From Oscillospiraceae bacterium (GTDB taxonomy: Bacteria > Bacillota > Clostridia > Oscillospirales > Oscillospiraceae), in NCBI GenBank assembly GCA_020025175.1, contig JAHHSM010000011.1, positions 1 to 35,379 on the forward strand: 35,379 bases of DNA, in the 5' to 3' direction. The position numbers and the translations under genes are program-made. The notes under the pieces are model-generated. The model was not told the DNA's origin. It saw only the letters and a program-made list of their open reading frames with translations, and did not search any database. This document shows, piece by piece, positions 14,385 to 22,909 of this stretch. Each line of letters opens with the position of its first letter. Within the stretch, counting starts at the first letter, position 1.

Positions 14385-15674
14385 ATGAAAAAATTAATTC
14401 GTGCGGGTCACGTGATTGACCCGTCCTGCGGACGAGATGAGGTGTGCGACCTCTTAATTGACGGAGATGTGATCGCAGCTGTGGGTGCAAACCTTCCCGA
14501 AGAGAGCGTGGACGAGATCATCGATGCAAACGGTCTTGTTGTTGCACCCGGCCTTGTGGATATGCATACGCATATGCGTGAGCCGGGATTTGAAGCGAAA
14601 GAAACAATCGCAACAGGCACAGCTGCCGCTGCACGCGGCGGTGTGACGAGTGTTCTTGCTATGGCCAATACGATGCCCGTGATTGATCGACCCGAGCGTA
14701 TTGCTGATTTGTATGCGCGCGCCGAAAAAGATGCTGTGGTGCATCTTTATACAGTGGGTGCTGTGTCTATGGGGATGCAGGGAAAAGAGATTTCCGATGT
14801 GGAAGGTCTGCTGCAAGCCGGTGCTGCGGCACTGAGTGATGACGGTGTGCCCCTGATGAATGCGGAAATCATGCGTGAGGCATTGATTCGCATGAAGCCG
14901 TCGGGGCTGCCGATCCTTTCCCACAGTGAGGACGGCGATATGGTGCGTGCCGGTGTCATGAACGAAGGCGAACTGTCCAGAAAGCTGGGGTATAAGGGCC
15001 GTCCTGCCGTGGCAGAGGAGCTGCTTTTGGTGCGTGACGGCATGCTGGCTGCCGATGTGGATGGCTATGTGCATATCTGCCATGTCAGCACAAAAGGCGC
15101 TGTCAAATATATCCGTATGCTGAAAGACGCTGGCGTCCATATTACGGCAGAAACCTGTCCGCAGTATTTTACCATGACCGAGGAAGAGATTGAAAAGCAG
15201 GGCGCCATGGCAAAAGTGAATCCGCCCTTGAGAACCCGTGATGATGTGGAAGCAATTATCGAGGGTCTGAAAGATGGTACACTGGATTGCATTATAACCG
15301 ATCATGCGCCTCATACAGTGGAGGAAAAGAAGCGTGAAGTGCCCAAAGCGCCCAGTGGTATGGTGGGCCTTGAGACGTCTCTCGGCTTATCGCTGACGGT
15401 ACTGCATCATCAGCTTGGTCTGCCGCTTTCCTTTGTTGTGGAAAAGATGAGCACTGCACCGGCAAAGATTCTAAAGCTGAATGCAGGTACGCTGCAAGTG
15501 GGAGCACCGGCAGATGTGGTCTTGTTTGCCCCCAATGAAACATGGACGGTGGAACCGGAGAAGTTTGCGTCAAAGGGACGCAATACACCTTTTGCCGGCT
15601 GGGAGCTGACAGGCCGTGTGCGCTGTACGATTGTAAGCGGTGAAACGGTTTACGATGCGGCAGCAGAGCAGTAA
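14385..15674 (+). CDS. pyrC: Dihydroorotase
   Basis: A 429-residue zinc amidohydrolase that closes N-carbamoyl-aspartate to dihydroorotate in UMP synthesis. Metal-binding His61 and His63 lie in DMHTHMREPG. The HICHVST segment, CPQYFT and the catalytic ITDHAPH near the C-terminal third are intact, and the length is normal for the Gram-positive type. GAAGGAGA lies eight bases before the ATG. It is first in a run of four consecutive pyrimidine genes. Confidence 0.96.
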   Translation: MKKLIRAGHVIDPSCGRDEVCDLLIDGDVIAAVGANLPEESVDEIIDANGLVVAPGLVDMHTHMREPGFEAKETIATGTAAAARGGVTSVLAMANTMPVIDRPERIADLYARAEKDAVVHLYTVGAVSMGMQGKEISDVEGLLQAGAAALSDDGVPLMNAEIMREALIRMKPSGLPILSHSEDGDMVRAGVMNEGELSRKLGYKGRPAVAEELLLVRDGMLAADVDGYVHICHVSTKGAVKYIRMLKDAGVHITAETCPQYFTMTEEEIEKQGAMAKVNPPLRTRDDVEAIIEGLKDGTLDCIITDHAPHTVEEKKREVPKAPSGMVGLETSLGLSLTVLHHQLGLPLSFVVEKMSTAPAKILKLNAGTLQVGAPADVVLFAPNETWTVEPEKFASKGRNTPFAGWELTGRVRCTIVSGETVYDAAAEQ

Positions 15675-15720
15675 TCAAAGATTTTAATAGATAAAAAGAA
15701 GAATAAAGGAGTTGCAGAAA

Positions 15721-16644
15721 ATGTCTTTTGAACGCTTGCAGGATCAGATCCGCGAAATGAAAAATCCCACGGTGGCAGGGTTGGACCCCAAATTGGAGTA
15801 TGTTCCTTCTTTTATCGTTGAAGAAAAAATGAAAGAGTATGGTCAGACCATGCGCGGTGCTGTGGAGGCTATTTATGAATATAATGCAGGTTTGATCGAT
15901 GCCCTGTGCGACATCGTTCCTGCCGTAAAGCCACAGAGCGCATTTTATGAGCGTTTTGGCTATGAGGGTGTGGAAGTGCTTAAGCGCACTGTTGATTATG
16001 CAAAGAGCAAGGGCATGTATGTGATTATGGATGCAAAGCGCGGTGATATCGGCTCCACTGCCGAAGGCTACAGCGATGCGTATTTGGGTAGTGTGAAGAT
16101 CGGTGATACAGAAGTTGAGCCCTTTGGCTGTGACTGCCTGACCATCAATGCGTACCTCGGCAGTGATGGCATTACCCCCTTCATTAAGGACTGTGTAGCA
16201 CATGACCGTGCTGTGTTTGCACTGGTCAAAACCTCCAACCCGTCTTCCGGCGAGCTGCAGAACATCGTCGCAGGTGACCGCAAGGTCTACAATGTGGTGG
16301 GTGATTTGTTGGAGCGTCTGGGTAAGGACACCGTGGATAAATACGGCTACACCTGCGTGGGTGCTGTAACCGGTGCGACCTATCCTGTAGATATCCGCGA
16401 TCTGCGGCGCCGCCTGCAAAAGACATTCTTCCTGGTGCCCGGCTATGGTGCTCAGGGCGGCAAGGCTGAAGATGTGCAGCACGCATTTGATGAGTACGGT
16501 CATGGCGCAGTGGTAAACTCTTCCCGTGGTATCATCTGTGCATGGCAGAAAACCGGCAAGGACGGCAAGGACTTTGCCGATGCTGCGCGTGCAGCTGCCA
16601 TTGCCATGAGAGATGATTTGAAGCAGTTTATCACCGTTGTGTAA
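15721..16644 (+). CDS. pyrF: Orotidine-5'-phosphate decarboxylase (type 2)
   Basis: A 307-residue enzyme of the longer OMP decarboxylase subfamily 2, converting OMP to UMP. VAGLDPKLEYVP opens the barrel. The catalytic D104-A-K106-R-G-D109 motif follows, with the phosphate-gripping KTSNPSSGE and VPGYGAQGG. The ATG at 15721 is nine bases from AAAGGAG; an in-frame TTG at 15712 abuts the site and is rejected. It lies 46 bases after pyrC. Confidence 0.95.
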   Translation: MSFERLQDQIREMKNPTVAGLDPKLEYVPSFIVEEKMKEYGQTMRGAVEAIYEYNAGLIDALCDIVPAVKPQSAFYERFGYEGVEVLKRTVDYAKSKGMYVIMDAKRGDIGSTAEGYSDAYLGSVKIGDTEVEPFGCDCLTINAYLGSDGITPFIKDCVAHDRAVFALVKTSNPSSGELQNIVAGDRKVYNVVGDLLERLGKDTVDKYGYTCVGAVTGATYPVDIRDLRRRLQKTFFLVPGYGAQGGKAEDVQHAFDEYGHGAVVNSSRGIICAWQKTGKDGKDFADAARAAAIAMRDDLKQFITVV

Positions 16645-16651
16645 TCAATGA

Positions 16652-16677
16652 AAAAGGGGGACATGGTTCCCCCTTTT
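16652..16677 (+). terminator. Attenuator-like hairpin between pyrF and pyrK
   Basis: AAAAGGGGG (16652-16660) pairs with CCCCCTTTT (16669-16677) around an eight-base loop. The U-tract is only the four T residues of the stem base, so partial termination within the operon is likely. Confidence 0.6.
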
Positions 16678-16759
16678 AGACTGTCATGCGTCAATAAGAG
16701 TTGGATGCATGCAGAGTATGGTTAGACTTTGAAATCTTATTTTTGAGGAGTTGAAAATT

Positions 16760-17524
16760 ATGCCGTATCAGCAGGATTGTAAAATTTTATCCCTGCGGGC
16801 ATTGAATGCCAAAGCATATGAAATGATTTTGGATGCAGGTGTGATTGCTGAGCAAGCACAGCCCGGTCAGTTTGTAAATGTGAGCTGCGGTGAGGGACAC
16901 TTGCTGCGCCGCCCTATCAGTATTTGTGAGGCAAAGGGAAAAGAACTGCGCCTGGTCTTTGAGGTGCGCGGTGAGGGTACACAGTGGCTGGCTGAGCGCA
17001 AGGCGGAGGATGTGGTCAGTGTGCTGGGTCCTCTGGGCCGCGGTTTTGATGTGGAGGGCAAGAGGGTGCTCTTCGTCGGCGGCGGTATCGGTGTGCCGCC
17101 ACTGCTATGGGCGGCAAAGCGTGCAGCGAAGGCTGACGCTGCGCTGGGATTTGCAACGAAGGAGCGCTCTATCCTTGCACAGGACTTTTCTGCTGTCTGC
17201 GGTGAAGCTGCTGTGGCTACCGATGACGGAACGCTGGGACTCCACGGTAATGCAATGGATGCAGCAAAGCTGTTGATGGAAAAGAATACGTATGATGCCG
17301 TTTGCGTATGCGGTCCCAAGATTTTGCTGAAAGTAGCGGCAGAGGCTGCTGAAAAGGCGGGGATTCCCTGTCAGGTATCCATGGAAGAGCGTATGGGCTG
17401 CGGCGTGGGTGCCTGCCTTGTATGCGCAGTCAAACTGCTGGATGAAAAGGGAGAACCCTACTATGGCCATGTCTGCAAGAATGGTCCTGTGTTTTCTTCT
17501 AAGGAGGTTGTGTTCGATGACTGA
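16760..17524 (+). CDS. pyrK: Dihydroorotate dehydrogenase B, electron-transfer subunit
   Basis: A 254-residue iron-sulphur flavoprotein that passes electrons from PyrD to NAD+. The FAD-binding RRPISI motif lies in the N-terminal barrel. A nucleotide-binding VGGGIGVPPL follows. The [2Fe-2S] site is formed by Cys214, Cys219, Cys222 and Cys239. ATG 16760 follows GAGGAG by nine bases; the in-frame TTG at 16751 is adjacent to it and is less likely. The gene overlaps pyrD by eight bases, in keeping with a two-subunit complex. Confidence 0.95.
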   Translation: MPYQQDCKILSLRALNAKAYEMILDAGVIAEQAQPGQFVNVSCGEGHLLRRPISICEAKGKELRLVFEVRGEGTQWLAERKAEDVVSVLGPLGRGFDVEGKRVLFVGGGIGVPPLLWAAKRAAKADAALGFATKERSILAQDFSAVCGEAAVATDDGTLGLHGNAMDAAKLLMEKNTYDAVCVCGPKILLKVAAEAAEKAGIPCQVSMEERMGCGVGACLVCAVKLLDEKGEPYYGHVCKNGPVFSSKEVVFDD

Positions 17525-18425
17525 TTTGCGTGTAAACCTTGCCGGTGTTGAGCTGAAGAATCCGATTGTTGTGGCATCCGGTACATATGGATTTGGTCAT
17601 GAATATGGCCGGTTTTACGATCTTTCGGAGCTGGGCGCTATTTGTGTGAAGGGTTTGACACCTGTGCGCCGCGATGGAAATCCCCCTCCGCGTATTGCCG
17701 AAACGCCTGCGGGTATCCTGAATAGTGTTGGGCTGCAAAACCCGGGCGTGGATGCATTTATTGCAGAAGAAATGCCCTTTTTACGTCAGCATGATGTGAA
17801 GATTATTGCCAATATTTCCGGCAATACCCCTGAGCAATACGGCGAGATGTGCGAAAAGCTGTCCGATGCGGGTGTGGATATGATCGAGGTGAATATTTCC
17901 TGCCCCAATGTCAAGGCAGGTGGTTTGGCATATGGCACAAAGCCTGAAATGGCGGCGGAAGTGACGGAGATCGCAAAAAAGCATTCTACCGTTCCTGTGA
18001 TGGTCAAGCTCTCTCCCAATGTGACGGATATTGTGGAGATTGCCAAGGCGGTGGAGGGCACCGGTGCGGATGCACTGTCACTGATCAACACACTGCTGGG
18101 TATGCGTATTGATATCCACAACCGCCGCCCCATTTTGAAGAACAACATGGGCGGTTTGTCCGGCCCTGCGGTATTCCCTGTTGCTGTGCGTATGGTCTAT
18201 CAGGTGCGACAGGCAACCAAGCTGCCTATTCTGGGTATGGGCGGCGTTGCCAAGGGCAGTGATGCGGTGGAGCTGATGATGGCCGGTGCGGATGCGGTTG
18301 CAGTCGGCACGGCTTGCTTTGCGGATGCGTTTGCGCCTGTTCATGTGCGTGAGGGATTAGAGAAGTACCTTGAAGAAAACGGCCTGAACGCCAGAGATTT
18401 GACGAATACCGTGAAGCCCTGGTAA
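17517..18425 (+). CDS. pyrD: Dihydroorotate dehydrogenase B, catalytic subunit (class 1B)
   Basis: A 302-residue FMN enzyme oxidising dihydroorotate to orotate, partnered with PyrK. The N-terminal segment ASGTYGFG, the TPAGILNSVGLQNPG stretch and catalytic Cys129 in NISCPN are present. Phosphate-binding motifs GMGGV and GTACFAD follow. TAAGGAGG lies nine bases before the ATG. Upstream in-frame starts lie inside pyrK and are rejected. An NAD-linked class 1B enzyme fits an anaerobe. Confidence 0.96.
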   Translation: MTDLRVNLAGVELKNPIVVASGTYGFGHEYGRFYDLSELGAICVKGLTPVRRDGNPPPRIAETPAGILNSVGLQNPGVDAFIAEEMPFLRQHDVKIIANISGNTPEQYGEMCEKLSDAGVDMIEVNISCPNVKAGGLAYGTKPEMAAEVTEIAKKHSTVPVMVKLSPNVTDIVEIAKAVEGTGADALSLINTLLGMRIDIHNRRPILKNNMGGLSGPAVFPVAVRMVYQVRQATKLPILGMGGVAKGSDAVELMMAGADAVAVGTACFADAFAPVHVREGLEKYLEENGLNARDLTNTVKPW

Positions 18426-18458
18426 CTGCTGCTTTATAAAACTTTGTCAAAAGGAAAA

Positions 18459-19616
18459 ATGGCTATGACCCGAATTTATCTGGTGCGCCATGCACAGGCG
18501 GAAGGAAATCTCTACCGCCGTGCCCATGGTGCTTATAACAGTTTAATTACGCCTCAGGGCTATGCGCAGATCAATGCCCTGAAAAAGCGTTTTGCGGATA
18601 TTGCGGTAGACGTGGTCTATTCCAGTCCGCGCTTTCGCACCCGTGTTACAGCATCGGCAATCTATGGCCCGAAAGATATCCCTATGTATGTGATGGATGA
18701 TCTGCGTGAAGTGGACTGCGGTCCCTGGGAAGATCGCCCATGGGGTGATATCCGCTATTACGAAGGAGAACAGCTGGATAACTTTAACTATCATTTTGAT
18801 CAGTGGCATGTGGATGGAGCGGAAACAGCAGAGCAGGTGCGTGAGCGTATGCTCCGGGTAATGAATACGATCGTCCATGAATGCCCGGATATGACGGTGG
18901 CTGCGGTGAGCCATGGAATGTCATCGCGCATTTTACTGGGTACACTGATGGGAATGAGCCTAAAGGAAATCAGCGAAAACTTTCCCCACGGAGACAATAC
19001 CGCTGTTTCTCTGATCGAATATGAAAATGGTAAATACCATGTTGTTTTTGCCAATGATGCATCCCATCTGGATCAGACGACTTCCACCTTTGCAAATCAA
19101 ACCTGGTGGAAAGGGCGCGGCTGGGAGGAAGTGGGGCTTCGCTTTGCGAGCCTGAATCTGCAGCAGGATACCAATGCTGCGCTGTATCAGCTTTGCGGTG
19201 CAGAGGCATGGCAAAGCTGCCATGACAGCATGGAGCGTTATGACAGTGCTGTTTTCTTGGAGAGAGCAAGATACAGTCAAAACACATATCCCGGCGCAGT
19301 GCTGGCAGCCTATCATGAAGATCAATTTGCGGGCCTTTTGCAGCTGGACATAGAGGCAGGAAGTGCTGATGGCATCGGACAGGTATGCTTTGTCTATCTG
19401 ACACCGGAGTATCGCAGCCGCGGTGTGGCCATCCAGCTTGTCGGTGAGATGGTCAGTCGCTATCGCAGCTTGAAGCGTAAGTATATTCGGTTGCAGTGTG
19501 CAAAGAATAACCAAAATGCTCTGAATTTTTTTGTACGCAGCGGATTTCGAAAAATTGGAGAGACTATGGAAGACGCGGTTGATATGGATATTTTGGAGCT
19601 GTATATTGGATTTTAA
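18459..19616 (+). CDS. Histidine phosphatase fused to GNAT acetyltransferase
   Basis: About 385 residues with two domains. Residues 1-200 form a phosphoglycerate-mutase-like histidine phosphatase: LVRHAQAEGN carries the nucleophilic His, YSSPRFRTRVTA the arginine, and AAVSHGMSSR the second His. Residues about 235-385 are a GNAT acyltransferase with FVYLTPEYRSRGVAIQL (acetyl-CoA loop) and the NQNALNFFVRSGF motif. Phosphatase substrates range from sugar phosphates to nucleotides and none can be named. It follows pyrD by 33 bases and may ride on that operon. The start is ATG 18459 or ATG 18465; AAAGGA is at 18449-18454. Confidence 0.88.
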   Translation: MAMTRIYLVRHAQAEGNLYRRAHGAYNSLITPQGYAQINALKKRFADIAVDVVYSSPRFRTRVTASAIYGPKDIPMYVMDDLREVDCGPWEDRPWGDIRYYEGEQLDNFNYHFDQWHVDGAETAEQVRERMLRVMNTIVHECPDMTVAAVSHGMSSRILLGTLMGMSLKEISENFPHGDNTAVSLIEYENGKYHVVFANDASHLDQTTSTFANQTWWKGRGWEEVGLRFASLNLQQDTNAALYQLCGAEAWQSCHDSMERYDSAVFLERARYSQNTYPGAVLAAYHEDQFAGLLQLDIEAGSADGIGQVCFVYLTPEYRSRGVAIQLVGEMVSRYRSLKRKYIRLQCAKNNQNALNFFVRSGFRKIGETMEDAVDMDILELYIGF

Positions 19617-19649
19617 TACGTATTATTTTGTAAAAGGTCAGGTGATGGA

Positions 19650-21707
19650 GTGAAACGGGAAACACTGCGGCAGTTTCTGCCGGTGAACAAAGAGGAGATG
19701 ATTGAGCGTGGATGGTATTACTATGATTTCCTCGTAGTCGGTGCAGATGCGTATGTGGATCATCCCAGCTTCGGCACATCCATCATCGCCCGTATTTTAG
19801 AGGCGGAAGGATACCGCGTTGCGGTGCTGGCACAGCCCGATTGGCGCAGTGCGGATGCATTTCGCGCCATGGGAAAGCCGCGATACGGTGTTTTTATCGG
19901 CGGTGGCAATATTGATTCCATGGTTGCCCATTACACTGCTGCAAAAAAACGCCGCAGTGTGGATTTGTACAGCCCCGGTAATAAAATGGGTCTGCGTCCG
20001 GATCGCCCGACGATTGTGTATACCAATCGTGCAAAAGAGGCGTTTCCCGGTGTGCCGCTGATCATTGGCGGATTGGAAGCGAGCCTGCGCCGCTTTGCAC
20101 ATTATGATTATTGGGACGACAAGGTGCGCCGCTCCATTTTATTTGATGCGCAGGCGGATTTGCTGGTTTACGGCATGGGGGAGCGCGCGACCCGTGAAAT
20201 CGCCAAACGGCTGTCCAAAGGCGTTCCTGTTTCTGAGATTACGGATGTGCGGGGCACTGCCTTTGCAGCCGCTTCCGGTGAGGTCTGCGCATATCCAAAG
20301 GTGAATTGCGCTTCCTTTGAAGAAGTGTGCCGCGATAAGCGCGATTATGCGTCGGCAACCATGCTGCAGTATGAGGAGCATGATCCCATCCGTGGGAAAG
20401 CAGTCCTTCAGCGTCACGGCGAGCAGGTGCTGATCGTGAATCCGCCGGCAATGCCCTTATCTTCCAAAGAACTGGATGAAGTGGCAGAGCTTCCTTATAT
20501 GCGTGCGGTTCATCCAATGTATGATGCTATGGGCGGCGTCAAGGCGATTGAGGAAGTGAAATTCTCGGTTACGCATAACCGCGGCTGTTTTGGCAACTGC
20601 AACTTCTGCTCTCTTGCATTCCATCAGGGACGCATGATTACTTCCCGCAGCCATGAGAGCGTCATTCGTGAGGTGGAAAGTTTTGTCAGCGATCCGGACT
20701 TCAAGGGCTATGTTTCGGATGTGGGCGGCCCGTCCGCAAACTTTCGCCATACATCCTGCGAGATGCAGAAAAAACACGGTTTATGCCGCCATAAAAACTG
20801 CTTGGCACCGACGCCCTGTAAAAATCTGAATGCCGATCATTCGGATTATACAAAGCTTTTGCAGGAGCTGCGCGCCATTCCCGGTATTAAGAAAATATTT
20901 GTCCGTTCCGGTGTGCGGTATGACTATATGCTGCAGGATAAAAATGATAACTTTTTCCGTGAATTGGTAAAATATCATATTAGCGGTCAGCTGAAGGTAG
21001 CGCCGGAGCATTGTGTGGCATCCGTGCTGGATTATATGGGAAAACCCCACTTTGATGTGTTTGAAAAATTTTGGGCAAAGTATCAAAAGCTCAATGAACG
21101 TCAGGGAAAAGAGCAGTATCTGGTGCCTTATCTGATGTCCTCGCATCCCGGATGCACGCTGAATGATGCGGTGGAACTGGCGGAATTTTTGCACAGTACG
21201 GGGCATCAGCCGGAGCAGGTGCAGGATTTTTACCCCACTCCCGGCACGCTGTCTACCTGCATGTATTATACAGGCATTGATCCGCGCACTATGCAGGAGG
21301 TGTATGTGGCGAAAGATCCCCACGATAAGGCGTTGCAGCGCGCGCTTCTTCAATGGAGAAAGCCGGAAATGCGCCGTTTGGTCATTGAAGCGCTTCATAA
21401 AGCGCACCGTGAGGATTTGATCGGCTATGATAAGCATTGTCTGATTCGCCCGTTGAACAGCTACAAAAAGAAGGACGACGGGCAGCCTGCACGCGGCGGA
21501 AAAAAGGGGCAGCGTCCGGAAAACAGACGCAGTGGAAAAAGTATGCTGCATGCAAAGCAGGAAAAAGGTGGAAAAACTTCGGGTAAAGGAAATGATAGCC
21601 GCGCTGCAAAAGCTGTGTCGGAAAAGAGGACGCCTGCCAAGCAAATGGTACGCCCATCCCAGAAACGCAGCGGAAAAAACAACGGCGGCAAGAAAAGGAG
21701 AGGCTAA
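19650..21707 (+). CDS. YgiQ-family radical SAM protein
   Basis: A 685-residue member of the YgiQ (UPF0313) family from a GTG start with AGGTGAT upstream. A cobalamin-binding-like N-terminal region (about 20-180) precedes the radical SAM core. The cluster-binding CxxxCxxC is Cys313, Cys317, Cys320 in RGCFGNCNFC. A second cysteine group (MQKKHGLCRHKNCLAPTPC) follows near 375-390. Residues after about 600 form a Lys/Arg/Gly-rich tail that could bind nucleic acid. The family's reaction is not established. The stop is two bases from the next gene. Confidence 0.92.
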   Translation: MKRETLRQFLPVNKEEMIERGWYYYDFLVVGADAYVDHPSFGTSIIARILEAEGYRVAVLAQPDWRSADAFRAMGKPRYGVFIGGGNIDSMVAHYTAAKKRRSVDLYSPGNKMGLRPDRPTIVYTNRAKEAFPGVPLIIGGLEASLRRFAHYDYWDDKVRRSILFDAQADLLVYGMGERATREIAKRLSKGVPVSEITDVRGTAFAAASGEVCAYPKVNCASFEEVCRDKRDYASATMLQYEEHDPIRGKAVLQRHGEQVLIVNPPAMPLSSKELDEVAELPYMRAVHPMYDAMGGVKAIEEVKFSVTHNRGCFGNCNFCSLAFHQGRMITSRSHESVIREVESFVSDPDFKGYVSDVGGPSANFRHTSCEMQKKHGLCRHKNCLAPTPCKNLNADHSDYTKLLQELRAIPGIKKIFVRSGVRYDYMLQDKNDNFFRELVKYHISGQLKVAPEHCVASVLDYMGKPHFDVFEKFWAKYQKLNERQGKEQYLVPYLMSSHPGCTLNDAVELAEFLHSTGHQPEQVQDFYPTPGTLSTCMYYTGIDPRTMQEVYVAKDPHDKALQRALLQWRKPEMRRLVIEALHKAHREDLIGYDKHCLIRPLNSYKKKDDGQPARGGKKGQRPENRRSGKSMLHAKQEKGGKTSGKGNDSRAAKAVSEKRTPAKQMVRPSQKRSGKNNGGKKRRG

Positions 21708-21709
21708 AG

Positions 21710-22159
21710 ATGTCTGATCATATTGTGAAATTGATTCCGTGCATGCACACCTACCGTACCAACGTGAACGCCGGTCAGGCGGCTGCGGCAGCATTGGAAA
21801 AAATTGTGGAAGCGGATGAAATTACCTTTGAGCAGCCTGACCATCCTGAGTTCGTGGGTTGCGGCAGCAATCTCAAAAAGATCTGCTGTCCTCGCTGCGG
21901 TGCGGAAGTGGATCAGACTTGGTGGAAGCAAAAAATGGAGGAAATGTGCAAGCAGGATCACTTTTTTGTCCTTGAGCAGGAAATGCCCTGCTGCGGAAAA
22001 ACAGTGAGCTTTAACAATCTGCGCTATGATGCACCCTGCGGCTTTGCAACCATGCTGTTTACCATCCGCAATCCAAAAGCCGAAGTGGAGGAGAAAGCGA
22101 CGAACGCACTCAGCGAGCGCTTTGGATTGCTGTTTCGTAAGGTTGAATTTAATGTTTGA
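21710..22159 (+). CDS. Cys-rich zinc-ribbon-like protein, unknown function
   Basis: A 149-residue protein not recognised by function. Cysteines cluster as VGCGSN, ICCPRCG and MPCCGK, a pattern of a zinc ribbon (CPxCG knuckle paired with CCGK), with another at APCGF. There is no membrane segment or signal. AGGAGAGG lies inside the end of the YgiQ gene and the ATG starts two bases after its stop, so translation is coupled. Co-production with the radical SAM protein suggests a linked role, by inference only. A strong terminator follows. Confidence 0.75.
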   Translation: MSDHIVKLIPCMHTYRTNVNAGQAAAAALEKIVEADEITFEQPDHPEFVGCGSNLKKICCPRCGAEVDQTWWKQKMEEMCKQDHFFVLEQEMPCCGKTVSFNNLRYDAPCGFATMLFTIRNPKAEVEEKATNALSERFGLLFRKVEFNV

Positions 22160-22231
22160 GAGCTGCGCCTTAAAAACAATGAATGTGTGTCATATTTTGA
22201 TGATTTGAAATGAATCGTGTGGACTATGGGG

Positions 22232-22274
22232 AAAGTCCCGTCTGAATTTATGTTAAAATTCAGACGGGACTTTT
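22232..22274. terminator. Shared bidirectional terminator
   Basis: AAAGTCCCGTCTGAATTT (22232-22249) pairs with its inverse at 22256-22273 and T residues follow. On the reverse strand it also ends in T residues. It closes both the rightward pyr-ygiQ transcription unit and the leftward lipoprotein gene. Confidence 0.9.
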
Positions 22275-22300
22275 AGTGGATTATATGGGATTTTTTAACT

Positions 22301-22708
22301 TCAGTTAATACCCTTCAAGGTTGTATTTTGATTCTCATGATTCATCATACTGTTTTTGGTATCTGCTCTTGTCCGGCCGTTGTCCATGGCACGGTTCATA
22401 TCTTTTTTGATATCGTCGGAGGCATCCTTTGCATCGCGTTTTAAGTCTCTGCCAAAGTCACCTGCGGCGCGGCCCATGTTATCCACAGCATTTTTCATAT
22501 CGCGTCGCACATTGCCCTTGTTGTCAGCGGGACCGGTGTAGCGATATGCGCGGTTGCTGTCGTAGACTTCGGTGTTGTTTCGTCCGCTGGGTCGGTTGGT
22601 GTCAGATTTGGGCATGTTGTCAACAGAAGCATTGCCGCATGCGGCCATAGATAATGCCATGATACCTGCCATAGCGGTTACAGTTAATTTTGTGGAAAAT
22701 TTCATCAT
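22301..22708 (-). CDS. Small lipoprotein with charged repeat-like helix
   Basis: About 135 residues, starting at tandem ATG codons (22708/22705) after GAGAGGAG. The signal peptide MMKFSTKLTV leads to a lipobox ending LSMAAC, so the mature protein would be lipid-anchored. The rest is very hydrophilic: an Asn/Asp/Arg-rich linker, then helices with recurring D-N-M-x-R-A and D-x-K-K-D patterns (AVDNMGRAAGD, DIKKDMNRAMDN). The pattern resembles YtxH-like or late-embryogenesis-like helices. No catalytic motif is seen and function is unknown. Confidence 0.78.
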   Translation of the reverse strand: MMKFSTKLTVTAMAGIMALSMAACGNASVDNMPKSDTNRPSGRNNTEVYDSNRAYRYTGPADNKGNVRRDMKNAVDNMGRAAGDFGRDLKRDAKDASDDIKKDMNRAMDNGRTRADTKNSMMNHENQNTTLKGIN

Positions 22709-22733
22709 CTTTTCTCCTCTCACTCAATACAGT

Positions 22734-22779
22734 TGAAGCGCTTCATTCGATAGTATTTGTCAAAGAAGAAAAAATACAA
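22734..22779 (-). promoter_or_regulatory. Lipoprotein promoter with 12-bp palindromic operator
   Basis: On the reverse strand TTGTAT (22774-22779) and TACTAT (22750-22755) are 18 bases apart. The perfect palindrome TGAAGCGCTTCA (22734-22745) covers the expected start site. Its central CG and half-site resemble LacI/CcpA-family operators, although it is two bases shorter than the usual 14-base cre site. Confidence 0.45.
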
Positions 22780-22909
22780 AAAGCAAGTTTTGACTTTATT
22801 GGTTTAAAAAAATCCTTTCATTTTCATCTATGCATGAAAAAAATTTTGCATTATAATAATACTAAAATATTATTTTAATTGATATTTATTGCGTAAGGAG
22901 GCAAAGCAG

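Noticed and set aside
15292..16503. 403-codon reverse frame opposite pyrC and pyrF
   Set aside because: It lies antisense to two unmistakable enzymes, is rich in Cys/His/Ile as shadow frames are, and has no recognisable domain.
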